From NCBI GenBank assembly GCA_026400435.1, contig JAPLOZ010000044.1, positions 1-36,697 of the forward strand: a stretch of DNA of 36,697 nucleotides, in the 5' to 3' direction. Below, piece by piece: positions 25,659-33,854 of the stretch; position 1 is the first letter of the stretch; every line of letters starts with the position of its first letter. Both the position numbers and the translations under genes were made by a program. Source of the stretch: Hyphomicrobiales bacterium. GTDB lineage: Bacteria; Pseudomonadota; Alphaproteobacteria; Rhizobiales; Rhizobiaceae. The notes beneath the pieces are model-generated. The model saw nothing but the letters and a program-made list of their open reading frames with translations. It did not search any database and was not told the DNA's origin.

Positions 25659-27019
25659 GCGACCTGCCAGCCGAGTCGGAGCCAGCCATGTCAGGGCACG
25701 CGATGTCAGGGCCCACCATGTCAGGGGACGGCCGGCGGCTTCTTTACAGAGAGTTTTTCGCCGGCGCTTGCGTCTGCTTCCTGTTGGTCGGCGGGCTCGG
25801 CACCTGGGCTGCGACCACGCAACTTGACGGAGCGATCGTTGCTAGAGGTCAGCTCGCGGTAAGCGGCAACGTCAAGCAGATCCAGCATCGCGACGGCGGC
25901 ATCGTTGCGCAGATCCTTGTTCACGACGGAATGGCGGTGGTGGCCGGACAGGAAATGCTGCGGCTCGATGATTCCGCCCTGCGTGGCAACTACGCGATCG
26001 TCGAAGCCCAGTTGGTCGATCTCGTGGCCAAGCGGCGCCGGCTCCAGGCCGAACAACTCGGCGAAGGCGACATGGCTCAAGCGAGGCCGATGCTGCCCTT
26101 GGACGGCCTTGAACGTGAACTCGCGAGCGCACTCGGCGCGGAGACTGCTCTGTTCAACGCGCGGCAAATTGCGATGGCCGGCCAGAAGGCCTTTATTTCC
26201 GAGCAGATCAGACAGCTCGGCGCCGGTATCAAGGGACTTGAGGCGCGGCTTGCCGCCACACGCGATCAGGTCAGGCTGATCGGCGAAGAGTTGGCAGGCG
26301 TCGAAACCCTGATGGCGCAGGGGCTCACCACGCAGAAGCAGCTCCTTGCCCTGCAGCGCACGCGGGCGGAACTGACGGGGACGATCGGCCAGCTCGAAAC
26401 GGAAGTCGCGCAATCCAACATCGCGATCACGCGCAGCGAACTCGAGAAGTCGCAGATCGATCTCGTCCAGCGGGAGCAGGCCGAGCGCGACTTGCGCGAT
26501 GTCGACGCCCGGATAGCCGAGCTGACGGAGCGACGCACCGCGGCGCGCGACCAGCTCGACCGGCTGGTGGTACGCGCACCGCAAGCCGGTCTTGTAAGCC
26601 AGCTCGCCGTGCACACGATCGGCGGCGTAATCGCCCCCGGCGCAACCGTCGCGCTGATCGTCCCGGACCGCGACCAGCTGGTCGTCGAGGCGCGCGTTCG
26701 TCCAACCGACATCGACCAGGCTGCCATCGGGCAGAGCGCCGACATCCAGCTGCAAACCGTGGACGCGCGCGCGTTGCCCATTCTTGAAGGCAAGGTGATT
26801 TCACTTTCCGCCGATGTCATCGTCCAGCCGGTGACGCGCGAAACCTACTACCTGGCGCGCATTGCGATTTCCGATGAGGCACGGTTGCGCCAGCAGCGGC
26901 TTCTGGTGCCAGGCATGCCCGCCGAGGTATTCCTTGCGACCACCCGTCGGCGCACGGCGCTGCAATATCTGCTCGGTCCGCTCACCGACAAGCTTTCGCA
27001 CGCGATGCGCGAGAGCTGA
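25655..27019 (+). CDS. prsE: Type I secretion membrane-fusion protein, PrsE-like (HlyD family)
   Basis: GTG 25655 overlaps the prsD stop by 4 bases; three in-frame ATGs in a repeat at 25688-25732 are alternative starts. The 454-residue protein has one membrane helix near residues 34-54, the beta-lipoyl half KQIQHRDGGIVAQILVHDGMAV, a long coiled coil (about 95-310), and the second lipoyl/barrel half from VVRAPQAGLVSQL through VPDRDQLVVEARV to VPGMPAEVFL. It bridges the inner-membrane ATPase to an outer-membrane TolC, which is not in this window, as is usual. Works with PrsD. Confidence 0.9.
   Translation: MSDLPAESEPAMSGHAMSGPTMSGDGRRLLYREFFAGACVCFLLVGGLGTWAATTQLDGAIVARGQLAVSGNVKQIQHRDGGIVAQILVHDGMAVVAGQEMLRLDDSALRGNYAIVEAQLVDLVAKRRRLQAEQLGEGDMAQARPMLPLDGLERELASALGAETALFNARQIAMAGQKAFISEQIRQLGAGIKGLEARLAATRDQVRLIGEELAGVETLMAQGLTTQKQLLALQRTRAELTGTIGQLETEVAQSNIAITRSELEKSQIDLVQREQAERDLRDVDARIAELTERRTAARDQLDRLVVRAPQAGLVSQLAVHTIGGVIAPGATVALIVPDRDQLVVEARVRPTDIDQAAIGQSADIQLQTVDARALPILEGKVISLSADVIVQPVTRETYYLARIAISDEARLRQQRLLVPGMPAEVFLATTRRRTALQYLLGPLTDKLSHAMRES
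25688..25732 (+). repeat. Three 15-bp tandem repeats with in-frame ATGs
   Basis: ATGTCAGGG recurs at 25688, 25703 and 25718 with a 15-base period inside the first codons of prsE, giving MSGHA, MSGPT, MSGDG in the protein. Each unit offers an in-frame ATG. Copy number of such repeats can vary by slippage without a frameshift. Confidence 0.7.
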
Positions 27020-27038
27020 GACGCAATGCCGCGACCGG

Positions 27039-27064
27039 TCGTTGTACGAATGCTGTAACAACGA
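27039..27064. other. Hairpin between prsE and the EEP gene
   Basis: TCGTTGT (27039-27045) pairs perfectly with ACAACGA (27058-27064) around 12 bases. It follows the prsE stop by 20 bases. No T-tract follows, so termination is not shown. Confidence 0.3.
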
Positions 27065-27114
27065 GACCCGGCGCGGAGCGTCGCCACGGTGTTCGCGATG
27101 GAGGCAAATGGCAG

Positions 27115-28083
27115 ATGGCAAGCGGTCGTTTTGGCGCGTGGATCGTCTTGTCGGCAACTCTGTTCTTGACAGCGCTGACGGTCCTTGCGGCCTTGGCCGA
27201 TCGGCTGTGGTTCGGCGACATGATCACGTTCGTCCGACCGGAGCTTGCGCTTGCGACGGCGCTTGCTCTGGCCGCAGCCTTGTGGCTCGGGCGCTGGAAG
27301 GTTTGCGCTGCCCTGGCTACGTTGCTTGCACTCAACGTGTTTCCGCTTGTTTTCAGCGGCATACCTTTCGCGCAATCGGCAGACGGCGCAAACCTGCGCA
27401 TCCTCTCCGCCAATGTGTTGTTCGACCACCCTGCGCCGGCGCGGTTTGGGGAGGTCGTCAAACAGCTTGCGCCCGACATCATCGTCACGCAGGAAGCCAA
27501 GTACAAATGGCCCGATGCGCTGAGGGCGTTGACGGACTACCCTTATCTGGCCGGCCCGGACGTATCCAGGTGGAACGGGAATCTTGTGCTCAGCCGCTAT
27601 CCGCTGCGCGCCCGGCTTGTCGCCGACATGCCGCCGTCCGGCGAGGAAATTGGCGGCGGACAGGCCATTCGCGTCGAGGCCGACCTGCCCGGACATCCGC
27701 AGCCGCTGGTCATCTACGCGATCCATGCGCCAACGCCACGAACGCTGGCTGGATGGAGGGCTCGCAACCGCTATCTCCAGGTACTGGCCGAACGGATTGC
27801 TGCGGAACCGAGCGGGACGCCGATCCTGCTTGCCGGCGACTGGAATACGCCAGTCTGGTCTCCTTCCTATGCCCGCACGCTATCGCTGGCAGGCCTCAGG
27901 GCTTCGGAGCGTTCGTTGTGGCCGCCGGCCACGCGGGTTTTTGCAGAAATCGCCGGCGTCAACTTCGGTACGCCGGTCGACCATATCGCCGTTTCCGAGG
28001 GCATCGGCGTGGCAGACCTGTTCCCCGGACCCGGTTTCGGCTCTGATCACATACCGGTCGTAGCCGATCTCAACCTTCCCTGA
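27115..28083 (+). CDS. Membrane-anchored endonuclease/exonuclease/phosphatase-family protein
   Basis: ATG 27115 has GGAGG 10 bases upstream. The 322-residue protein starts with three hydrophobic helices (residues ~8-28, 42-58, 62-80) and then an EEP catalytic domain: RILSANVLFD, the metal-binding Glu in VTQEAKY, GNLVLSRYPL, AIHAP, LLAGDWNTPVWS and the terminal GSDHIPVVADL. The topology places the catalytic domain outside the cytoplasm. EEP proteins cut phosphodiesters of nucleic acids, lipids or sugars; the real substrate here is unknown, and a role in removing a phosphate from lipid or polymer is only a guess. The 3' end overlaps the convergent aldo/keto reductase gene by 14 bases. Confidence 0.85.
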   Translation: MASGRFGAWIVLSATLFLTALTVLAALADRLWFGDMITFVRPELALATALALAAALWLGRWKVCAALATLLALNVFPLVFSGIPFAQSADGANLRILSANVLFDHPAPARFGEVVKQLAPDIIVTQEAKYKWPDALRALTDYPYLAGPDVSRWNGNLVLSRYPLRARLVADMPPSGEEIGGGQAIRVEADLPGHPQPLVIYAIHAPTPRTLAGWRARNRYLQVLAERIAAEPSGTPILLAGDWNTPVWSPSYARTLSLAGLRASERSLWPPATRVFAEIAGVNFGTPVDHIAVSEGIGVADLFPGPGFGSDHIPVVADLNLP

Positions 28084-28933
28084 CCTTGGATAGCACGCCC
28101 TGCCCGGCAAGTGCGGCGACTGCATCTTCCAGATGCCGGATGCTCGATGTTCCGAGCACCACCGTTGTCACGCAAGCCCGCGACGCGGCCTGCTGCAGCG
28201 CCAGCGTAGGCGCAACGCGCGGCTGCAATCGTATGGCCTCGCGGGCAAGCACGCCGATCGACTGCTTCCTTATGGTGTCTGAGAGGCCGGTTTCGATCGC
28301 GGCGTCGATCACATCGAGTGGCAACTCAAGAAGCTCCACTCCCGGTATTTTCAGCGCGGCCCGCAGCGCTGGCAGGTCGTCGCAGGAGATTCCGAAATGG
28401 TCGACCTTGCCCGACGCCTTGAGCCTGGCCATCGCGTCGCCGGCGGCCTCGCCGATCTCGGGGGCCGGAGGGCTGTGCAGCAGCAGCGCATCGATCCGGT
28501 CGAACCCAAGGCGGCGCAGGCTCGCTTCCGTTGCGGCCAAGATGTGAGCGGGCGAGAAATCGGAGCCGAGATTGCCTTCCCGCTTTTGAACTATGGCGTT
28601 GCGGGCCGGCCTTGTCCGCGACAGCAGGGGTTTGAGAAGCGGCTTGAAGGGACGCAGAAGCCGCATCTTGCGCGAAAACTTCTTGCCCACCTTGGTGACG
28701 ACGAAGGCGCGGTCCCGCTGGACGGCAAGGATCTTGCCGATCTCGCGTTCGCTGTCCCCTTGCCCGTAGATATCCGCGGTGTCGAAAAGATTGACGCCGA
28801 GATCGAGCGCGCGTTCCAGGACGGCGCGAAGGTCGCCAAGCGGAACCGGATTGCCGAGCGATCCTATGCGGCTGCAACCGAGGCCGAGCACAGGCAGCGT
28901 CTTGCCATCAGGTCCGAATTCGCGCCGCATCAT
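28070..28933 (-). CDS. Aldo/keto reductase
   Basis: The start ATG 28933 has GGGAG 7 bases upstream; the frame runs on to 29236 but that would overlap the divergent GMC gene. The 287-residue protein carries the full catalytic set: the Asp and Tyr in NLFDTADIYGQGDSE, the Lys in VVTKVGKKF, and the His in DALLLHSPP. VTTVVLGTSS near the end fits the cofactor-phosphate site. It reduces a carbonyl with NAD(P)H; in this setting a sugar derivative is likely. It is divergent from the GMC oxidoreductase with a 157-bp spacer, which suggests that the two share regulation and perhaps a pathway. Confidence 0.85.
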   Translation of the reverse strand: MMRREFGPDGKTLPVLGLGCSRIGSLGNPVPLGDLRAVLERALDLGVNLFDTADIYGQGDSEREIGKILAVQRDRAFVVTKVGKKFSRKMRLLRPFKPLLKPLLSRTRPARNAIVQKREGNLGSDFSPAHILAATEASLRRLGFDRIDALLLHSPPAPEIGEAAGDAMARLKASGKVDHFGISCDDLPALRAALKIPGVELLELPLDVIDAAIETGLSDTIRKQSIGVLAREAIRLQPRVAPTLALQQAASRACVTTVVLGTSSIRHLEDAVAALAGQGVLSKVREG

Positions 28934-29090
28934 GAGCGATCTCCCTTTTCCGCCGGACGCCCCCCCGCGCGCCATGCTGCACTGCAACCAAAATCGCCCA
29001 CTCTTGTTGCAATTGCTAACACTAGATGGAATAAGATTGCTTGGCAACGGGGCGAAACCACCGCAGCGAAAGCTGCGCGGAGGCGTTTTC

Positions 29091-30734
29091 GTGCTCGGCA
29101 GCCTTTCGGATCTCAGAGATTTCGGTGCAACAAGCGACGTCGTCATCGTTGGCGGCGGCGCAGCGGGGTTGACCCTTGCGCATGCGCTTGGCGCCGCTGG
29201 AAAGCAGGTCATCCTGCTTGAGGCGGGCGGCGACAAAAGAACGGCTGCCTCGCAGGAGTATTACCGCGGCGAACTGACCGACCCGGTCGTTCACCCGCCC
29301 ATCCACAATTACCGCGTCCGCGCCATGGGTGGCACCAGCACCATCTGGGGCGGCCGTGCGATCCCATTCGACGCGATCGATTTCGAGCATCGGGATTGGG
29401 TGCCCGGTTCAGGTTGGCCGTTCGGACGCGAGGAACTCAGCGCCTGCTATGCGAAAGCAATCGAAGCCGCCGAGGCGGGCCGGCTGGAATTCTGCCCCGA
29501 GCATGCGTTGCCTGGCACGCAGAAGGAGTTGGCGCCCGGGCTCGACGGCGCCATGGTGCGGACCACGATTGAACGGTTCAGCAAGCCAACGAATTTCTGG
29601 CGGCGCTATGGCGACACCCTGAAGCGCACGCACAATGTTCTTGTCGTCAAGGGTGCGCCGGTAGCGCGCATCCAGTTGGCCGCAGATGGCAACAGCGTCG
29701 GCCATGTCGAGGTTTGCGCGCCGGACGGAGAGCGCATCGCAGTGCGCGGGCGCTCCTATGTGCTCGCGCTTGGCGGGCTGGAAACCACGCGGCTGTTGCT
29801 CGCGTCCAATGACGTTCGCCCTGATGGCATCGGCAACGACAGTGGCCATCTCGGCCGCAACTATATGAGCCATCTCTGTGCGACGGCGGGAACGATCTCG
29901 TTCGATGGGCCGCCCGGTGGCATTGCCTACGATTATGCGCGCGATGGAGATGGCATCTATCTGCGTCGCCGCCTCTGGCTGAGCGAGCAGGCGCAACGCG
30001 ATTTCTCGCTGCTCAACACGACATTCCGTACGCATCTTCCAGAACCCGCCGACCCCTCGCACGGCAACGCGATCCTGTCGGCGATGTTCCTTGTAAAGGA
30101 CATGGTTCTCTACGAATACAGCCGCAAATTTGTCGAGAATCCCGTCGGTTGGGGCGGCAGGCTGAGGCATGTCGGCAATATCGCCCGGCAACCGCTGAGC
30201 CTGGCCAGTTTCGGTGCAGACTGGCTGCGACGCCGCACCTTCGCCGACCGCAAGCTGCCTTCCGTCGTGCTTGGCTCGCGCGACAATCGCTACGAACTCG
30301 AGTTCCATGCGGAGCAGGCGCCAAACCCGGATAGCCGGCTGACACTTTCCAGCGAACGCGACGCGCTCGGCATGCCGCGGCTGAAGGTCGACTGGCGGAT
30401 AACGGAACTCGACCTTGCCAGCCTGCAGAAGAGCTACGAATTGCTGGCCGCCGAACTGGCGCGAAGCGGCGTTGGCCGGCTCGACTTCGACACCGGGAAA
30501 TTGCTGCTGAAGGCCCGGCGGCACGGGATCGTGGGCGGGCACCACGTCGGCACGACGCGCATGTCGGCCGATCCGGCAGGCGGCGTCGTCGATCCCGATT
30601 GCCGCGTGCATGGAATAGGCAATCTCCATGTCGCAAGCGCCTCTGTGTTTCCGACCTCCGGCCAGGCCAATCCAACGCTCACACTGCTCGCCCTTACCTT
30701 CAGGCTCGCCGACCGGCTCTCTGCAACGCTGTGA
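29091..30734 (+). CDS. GMC-family FAD-dependent oxidoreductase
   Basis: GTG 29091 is chosen because GGAGG (29079-29083) sits 7 bases upstream and the protein then begins 15 residues before the FAD strand; the frame is open further upstream but overlaps the aldo/keto reductase gene. The 547-residue protein has DVVIVGGGAAGLTLAHAL (GGGAAG 21-26), ILLEAGG, then MGGTSTIWGGRAIPF (the GMC signature region), ALGGLETTRLLL and the C-terminal GGHHVGTTRM..NLHVASASVFPTSGQANPTLT, with the active-site His and Asn. Family members oxidise alcohols and sugars. Possible role: oxidising a sugar hydroxyl for or from the EPS. Substrate unknown. Confidence 0.9.
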   Translation: MLGSLSDLRDFGATSDVVIVGGGAAGLTLAHALGAAGKQVILLEAGGDKRTAASQEYYRGELTDPVVHPPIHNYRVRAMGGTSTIWGGRAIPFDAIDFEHRDWVPGSGWPFGREELSACYAKAIEAAEAGRLEFCPEHALPGTQKELAPGLDGAMVRTTIERFSKPTNFWRRYGDTLKRTHNVLVVKGAPVARIQLAADGNSVGHVEVCAPDGERIAVRGRSYVLALGGLETTRLLLASNDVRPDGIGNDSGHLGRNYMSHLCATAGTISFDGPPGGIAYDYARDGDGIYLRRRLWLSEQAQRDFSLLNTTFRTHLPEPADPSHGNAILSAMFLVKDMVLYEYSRKFVENPVGWGGRLRHVGNIARQPLSLASFGADWLRRRTFADRKLPSVVLGSRDNRYELEFHAEQAPNPDSRLTLSSERDALGMPRLKVDWRITELDLASLQKSYELLAAELARSGVGRLDFDTGKLLLKARRHGIVGGHHVGTTRMSADPAGGVVDPDCRVHGIGNLHVASASVFPTSGQANPTLTLLALTFRLADRLSATL

Positions 30735-30792
30735 TAAGCGGGGACATCGGTGCGACTGCGCTTGACCCTAGGTCGCAGGCAGCTAGACAGTG

Positions 30793-31029
30793 ATGTCCAC
30801 TCCAGCGCAGTGCAGGCCCATGCTCATTCGTGAACCCGTCGTCGACAAGCCGAAGAACCTCGTCAGGAATGCGGCCTACGAAGCGGAGTGCCGGGAAGCG
30901 CTAAGGCCCCATCTCGATGCCGTTCTCGAGCTGGCTGTAAAGGCCGGATGGAACCGGGACATCGCGGGTTTCAGCCTGATGTACCTGTCGGCCAAAGCAG
31001 TCAAACCTGCCGAAAGAAACGCGGCTTAG
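30793..31029 (+). CDS. Small hypothetical protein
   Basis: The 78-residue frame (ATG 30793; GTG 30790 or ATG 30820 also possible; SD weak) reads as a soluble, mostly helical protein. The segment RNAAYEAECREALRPHLDAVLELAVKAGWNRDIAGFSLMYLSAKAVKP looks like real protein in composition and codon use. I do not recognise a family. It is 58 bases after the GMC gene and ends 4 bases inside the convergent aldose epimerase-like gene. Confidence 0.55.
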   Translation: MSTPAQCRPMLIREPVVDKPKNLVRNAAYEAECREALRPHLDAVLELAVKAGWNRDIAGFSLMYLSAKAVKPAERNAA

Positions 31030-32039
31030 CCCTGCCCGGCAGGCATGTCTGCGGGCACTGCCCTGCCGTTGGCGTCGATTGCGCTCACGGGTCCCGACGG
31101 CTTGAACACCTGAAGCCTCAGTTCGGCGCTCAATCGATCGCCGGGCTCGATGCGCAATAGATTCGTGCCGCGCGCCCTTGCATCTGCCAGACCAGACGCG
31201 GATTGCGTCGTGCAAGGCTCGATTCCAACCATTCTGCCGCGTCCAAACCACGGCGGATCGGGCGTTCCGCCGAGCTCGTACCAGAGCCATGCGCACGGGA
31301 AGCGCGCGGCGTCCCAGGAGAGTGCGGCGGCAATGCGATTGTCCAGCCGTCGGATCGCCGCCCATGCCGGTCCTGCGAAGTCATGCAGGTAAGCGGATGC
31401 GGCAACCGGCGCGGCAGGCTTCGAGAGGTCAACGGAACCTTGCTTGCCGGGAACTGTCGGCCAGTCAGCCTGCCCGCCCGGCGCAAGCGGATTGGCCGGG
31501 GGGTCGTAGATGCTGTCGACCGACGCGCGCGCGGCATTCGTGCTGACTTCCACCGGACCCCCGAGCAAATCGGACCCGAACGTCGCGTGATGTCCCCACA
31601 TCACCTCAACTGGGCGTAGCCCATTCATCTTCAACCGCTCGCGCACGATCAAGAGGTCGCCCTCGACTTTCAGTTCGCGCTGCATCTCGACCGGCACGCT
31701 GAAAAAGCGTCGCTTCAGCCTGATTGCATCTGCTGTCGATGTGAATTCCCACGGAGAAATCGACGCTTCCCCGTGGAAGCCGTGGAAGATGCCGCCGAAA
31801 GTGCAGGCATCGCCACCGTTGGGGAAAAGCAGCGGCCAGCCGCCGGTAAAGCGGGTCAGCCAGTGCGCTTCGTCACGCGCCGCAAAGCCTGCGATCGGCT
31901 CGTCGACCGGATCCCACGGCACCTGGCCAAGAACCGAAAGACCCGAGCCAAGATGGGTTACCTGGGTGATCGTGCCGCCGACGCCAGGATTGACGGCTAC
32001 GCGCAGCTCGTCGCTGGCGATGCTGACTGCGCCCGTCAC
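31026..32039 (-). CDS. Aldose 1-epimerase (galactose mutarotase-like) family protein
   Basis: GTG 32039 overlaps the upstream permease stop by 4 bases. The 337-residue protein fits the galactose mutarotase-like beta-sandwich: VNPGVGGTITQVTHLGSGLSVL near the start, GGWPLLFPNGGDACTFGGIFHGFHGEA (with the expected His) at residues ~67-93, VMWGHHATFG (second His pair), and VGIEPCTTQS with the catalytic Glu position. It interconverts the alpha and beta forms of a sugar. Coupled to sugar ABC permeases, it probably prepares the imported sugar for the dehydrogenase. Confidence 0.8.
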   Translation of the reverse strand: MTGAVSIASDELRVAVNPGVGGTITQVTHLGSGLSVLGQVPWDPVDEPIAGFAARDEAHWLTRFTGGWPLLFPNGGDACTFGGIFHGFHGEASISPWEFTSTADAIRLKRRFFSVPVEMQRELKVEGDLLIVRERLKMNGLRPVEVMWGHHATFGSDLLGGPVEVSTNAARASVDSIYDPPANPLAPGGQADWPTVPGKQGSVDLSKPAAPVAASAYLHDFAGPAWAAIRRLDNRIAAALSWDAARFPCAWLWYELGGTPDPPWFGRGRMVGIEPCTTQSASGLADARARGTNLLRIEPGDRLSAELRLQVFKPSGPVSAIDANGRAVPADMPAGQG

Positions 32040-32851
32040 TTGACGGCGCCTGCCATGAGCCCGCGGATGAAATATTTCTGGAACGAGATGTATAGGATCA
32101 GCATCGGGGCGCTGGCGATCACCATGCCGGCCATGGTGAGCGGCACCTGGTTGTTGTAGCGGCCCTGGAAGATGCTGATGCCGGCCATCAGGGTGCGCTT
32201 GGCATCATCCTGCAGGAAGATGATCGCGATCAACAGGTCGTTCCAGACGTAGAGCGAATTGACGACGAGGAGCGTCACCAGCGCCGGCGCGGACAGCGGC
32301 AGCACGATCCTCGTCAGTATCGTGAAATCGCCCGCGCCGTCCATGCGGGCGGACTCGAACAGCTCCCTGGGAACCGTGCGAAAAAACGTTGTCAGCAGAT
32401 AGACCGAGAAGGGCGTGATCAGGCCGGCGTAGATTAGGATCGCCCCCTGGTAGGTGCTGATCAGCCCGATGCGCGAATAGAGCACGAAGAGCGGCACGAT
32501 CATCACGATCGGCGGCACCGCCATCAACGACGCGGTGATTGCAAGCAGGCTGTCGCGGCCTTTGAACTCCATGCGCGCGATCGCATAGGCCGCCAGGCAC
32601 GAGACGACGATGCTGAGGACGACCGCACCGGCAACGAGGATGAAACTGTTGAGCATCCATGACAAAAACGGGCTTTCGACCAGCACCTCCCGGAAATGAT
32701 CGAGGACAGGCATTGTCGGCAGGCCAAGCTTGTCGACGGCGTATTGCTCGTCGCTCTTGAGCGCGGTCGAGATCATGAACAAGGTCGGCACCAGCGCCAG
32801 GAATGAGGCGAACAGCAGCACGCCATGCTTTACTGCGTCGCCCGCCTTCAT
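32036..32851 (-). CDS. Sugar ABC transporter permease, MalG type
   Basis: The 271-residue protein starts at ATG 32851. Six membrane helices are visible. The cytoplasmic EAA loop reads ELFESARMDGAGDFTILTRIVLPLSAP at about residues 160-190, which contacts the ATPase. The C-terminus ends QKYFIRGLMAGAVK, the typical end of the MalG/UgpE group. It forms the channel with the other permease 37 bases upstream. Stop overlaps the epimerase start. Confidence 0.9.
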   Translation of the reverse strand: MKAGDAVKHGVLLFASFLALVPTLFMISTALKSDEQYAVDKLGLPTMPVLDHFREVLVESPFLSWMLNSFILVAGAVVLSIVVSCLAAYAIARMEFKGRDSLLAITASLMAVPPIVMIVPLFVLYSRIGLISTYQGAILIYAGLITPFSVYLLTTFFRTVPRELFESARMDGAGDFTILTRIVLPLSAPALVTLLVVNSLYVWNDLLIAIIFLQDDAKRTLMAGISIFQGRYNNQVPLTMAGMVIASAPMLILYISFQKYFIRGLMAGAVK

Positions 32852-32888
32852 GGCGACACCCGTGGCAGCAGTGATCGGTTCATCGCCT

Positions 32889-33767
32889 CTATGCCTCGTC
32901 TGCGTTGGCGCGGCGGCGCGCCCGGAACAACGGAAAGATCAACGCGACCGAGACCAGGAACAGCATGACCGAGGCCGCCGACGCGATACCCGGCAGGCTG
33001 GTGCGGATGAGCGCATTGAAGATGTAGAGTTCGACCACCATGGTCGACGTGCCTGGCCCGCCGCGCCCGCCGCCCATGATGAAGACATAAGCGAACACGG
33101 CCGCCAGAATGGTGATGACGCTGACCACCGAGTAGAACTCGATAACGCCACGCATCTGCGGCAGGATGATGTAGCGGACGCGCTGCCACCAATTGGCGCC
33201 TTCGAGCTTGGCGGCCTCGATGAGCGCTTCGTCGAGGCTGAGCAATCGCGCGAGGAACAGAATGATCCCCAGCGCCGACTCCCGCCAGATGATCAGGATC
33301 ATCACGGTCCACAGGGCGACGTCGGACGAACCGATCCAGTCCAACGCCAGGAAATCGAGGCTGAGCCAGCGCAATATCTCGTTGACCGGCCCGTTGAACT
33401 GGAAGATGCGCTTCATCACCACGGCGATGATGGGGATCGCCAGCACGAAGGGCACGAAGACGATGATGCGATAGAGCTTCCAGCCGGCAATGCGATCGTA
33501 CAGCAGCACCGAGACCAGCAGCGAGATCACCACCATCGCCGGTATGGCGAGCAGCAACTGGACATTGTGCAGGACCGATTCCCAGAACACGTCCTGCGTC
33601 AACACCAGTTCATAGTTGCGCAGGCCTATCCATGGGCCATTGATGCCGCGCACCATCTTGAAGCTGAATTCAAAGATGCGCACGAGCGGGTAGCCGAACA
33701 CGAAGGCGAGCAGCAGCACCAGCGGTGCGACGTAAAGGTAGGGAACGAGCCGGGATCTATTGTTCAC
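32889..33767 (-). CDS. Sugar ABC transporter permease, MalF type
   Basis: GTG 33767 is taken as start (292 residues, VNNRSRLVPYLYVAPLVLLL); TTG 33779 is an alternative. Six helices and the EAA loop ALIEAAKLEGANWWQRVRYIILPQM are seen. FVPFVLAIPIIAVVMKRIFQ matches the usual third-helix region. It pairs with the MalG-type permease and the binding protein upstream. Substrate class is probably a mono- or oligosaccharide; it cannot be narrowed by eye. Confidence 0.9.
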   Translation of the reverse strand: MNNRSRLVPYLYVAPLVLLLAFVFGYPLVRIFEFSFKMVRGINGPWIGLRNYELVLTQDVFWESVLHNVQLLLAIPAMVVISLLVSVLLYDRIAGWKLYRIIVFVPFVLAIPIIAVVMKRIFQFNGPVNEILRWLSLDFLALDWIGSSDVALWTVMILIIWRESALGIILFLARLLSLDEALIEAAKLEGANWWQRVRYIILPQMRGVIEFYSVVSVITILAAVFAYVFIMGGGRGGPGTSTMVVELYIFNALIRTSLPGIASAASVMLFLVSVALIFPLFRARRRANADEA

Positions 33768-33810
33768 GGCCCGCCCCAACCATTCGCGCGACTTGCGCCA
33801 TCATGTCCCG

Positions 33811-33841
33811 CATGTGCGGAAAACTCCGAGTTCCGCACATG
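33811..33841 (-). other. Perfect 11-bp hairpin between binding protein and permease genes
   Basis: CATGTGCGGAA (33811-33821) pairs with TTCCGCACATG (33831-33841) around 9 bases. It lies 14 bases after the binding-protein stop, in the 87-bp gap to the permease start. Hairpins at this place in sugar ABC operons are known to protect the upstream mRNA or limit read-through, so that more binding protein than permease is made. Confidence 0.6.
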
Positions 33842-33854
33842 ACCGCCTGCAAGA

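Noticed and set aside
31031..31043. CCTGCC-C-GGCAGG palindrome at the convergent end of the small protein and epimerase genes
   Set aside because: The loop is a single base and no T-tract follows; it is not a convincing terminator.
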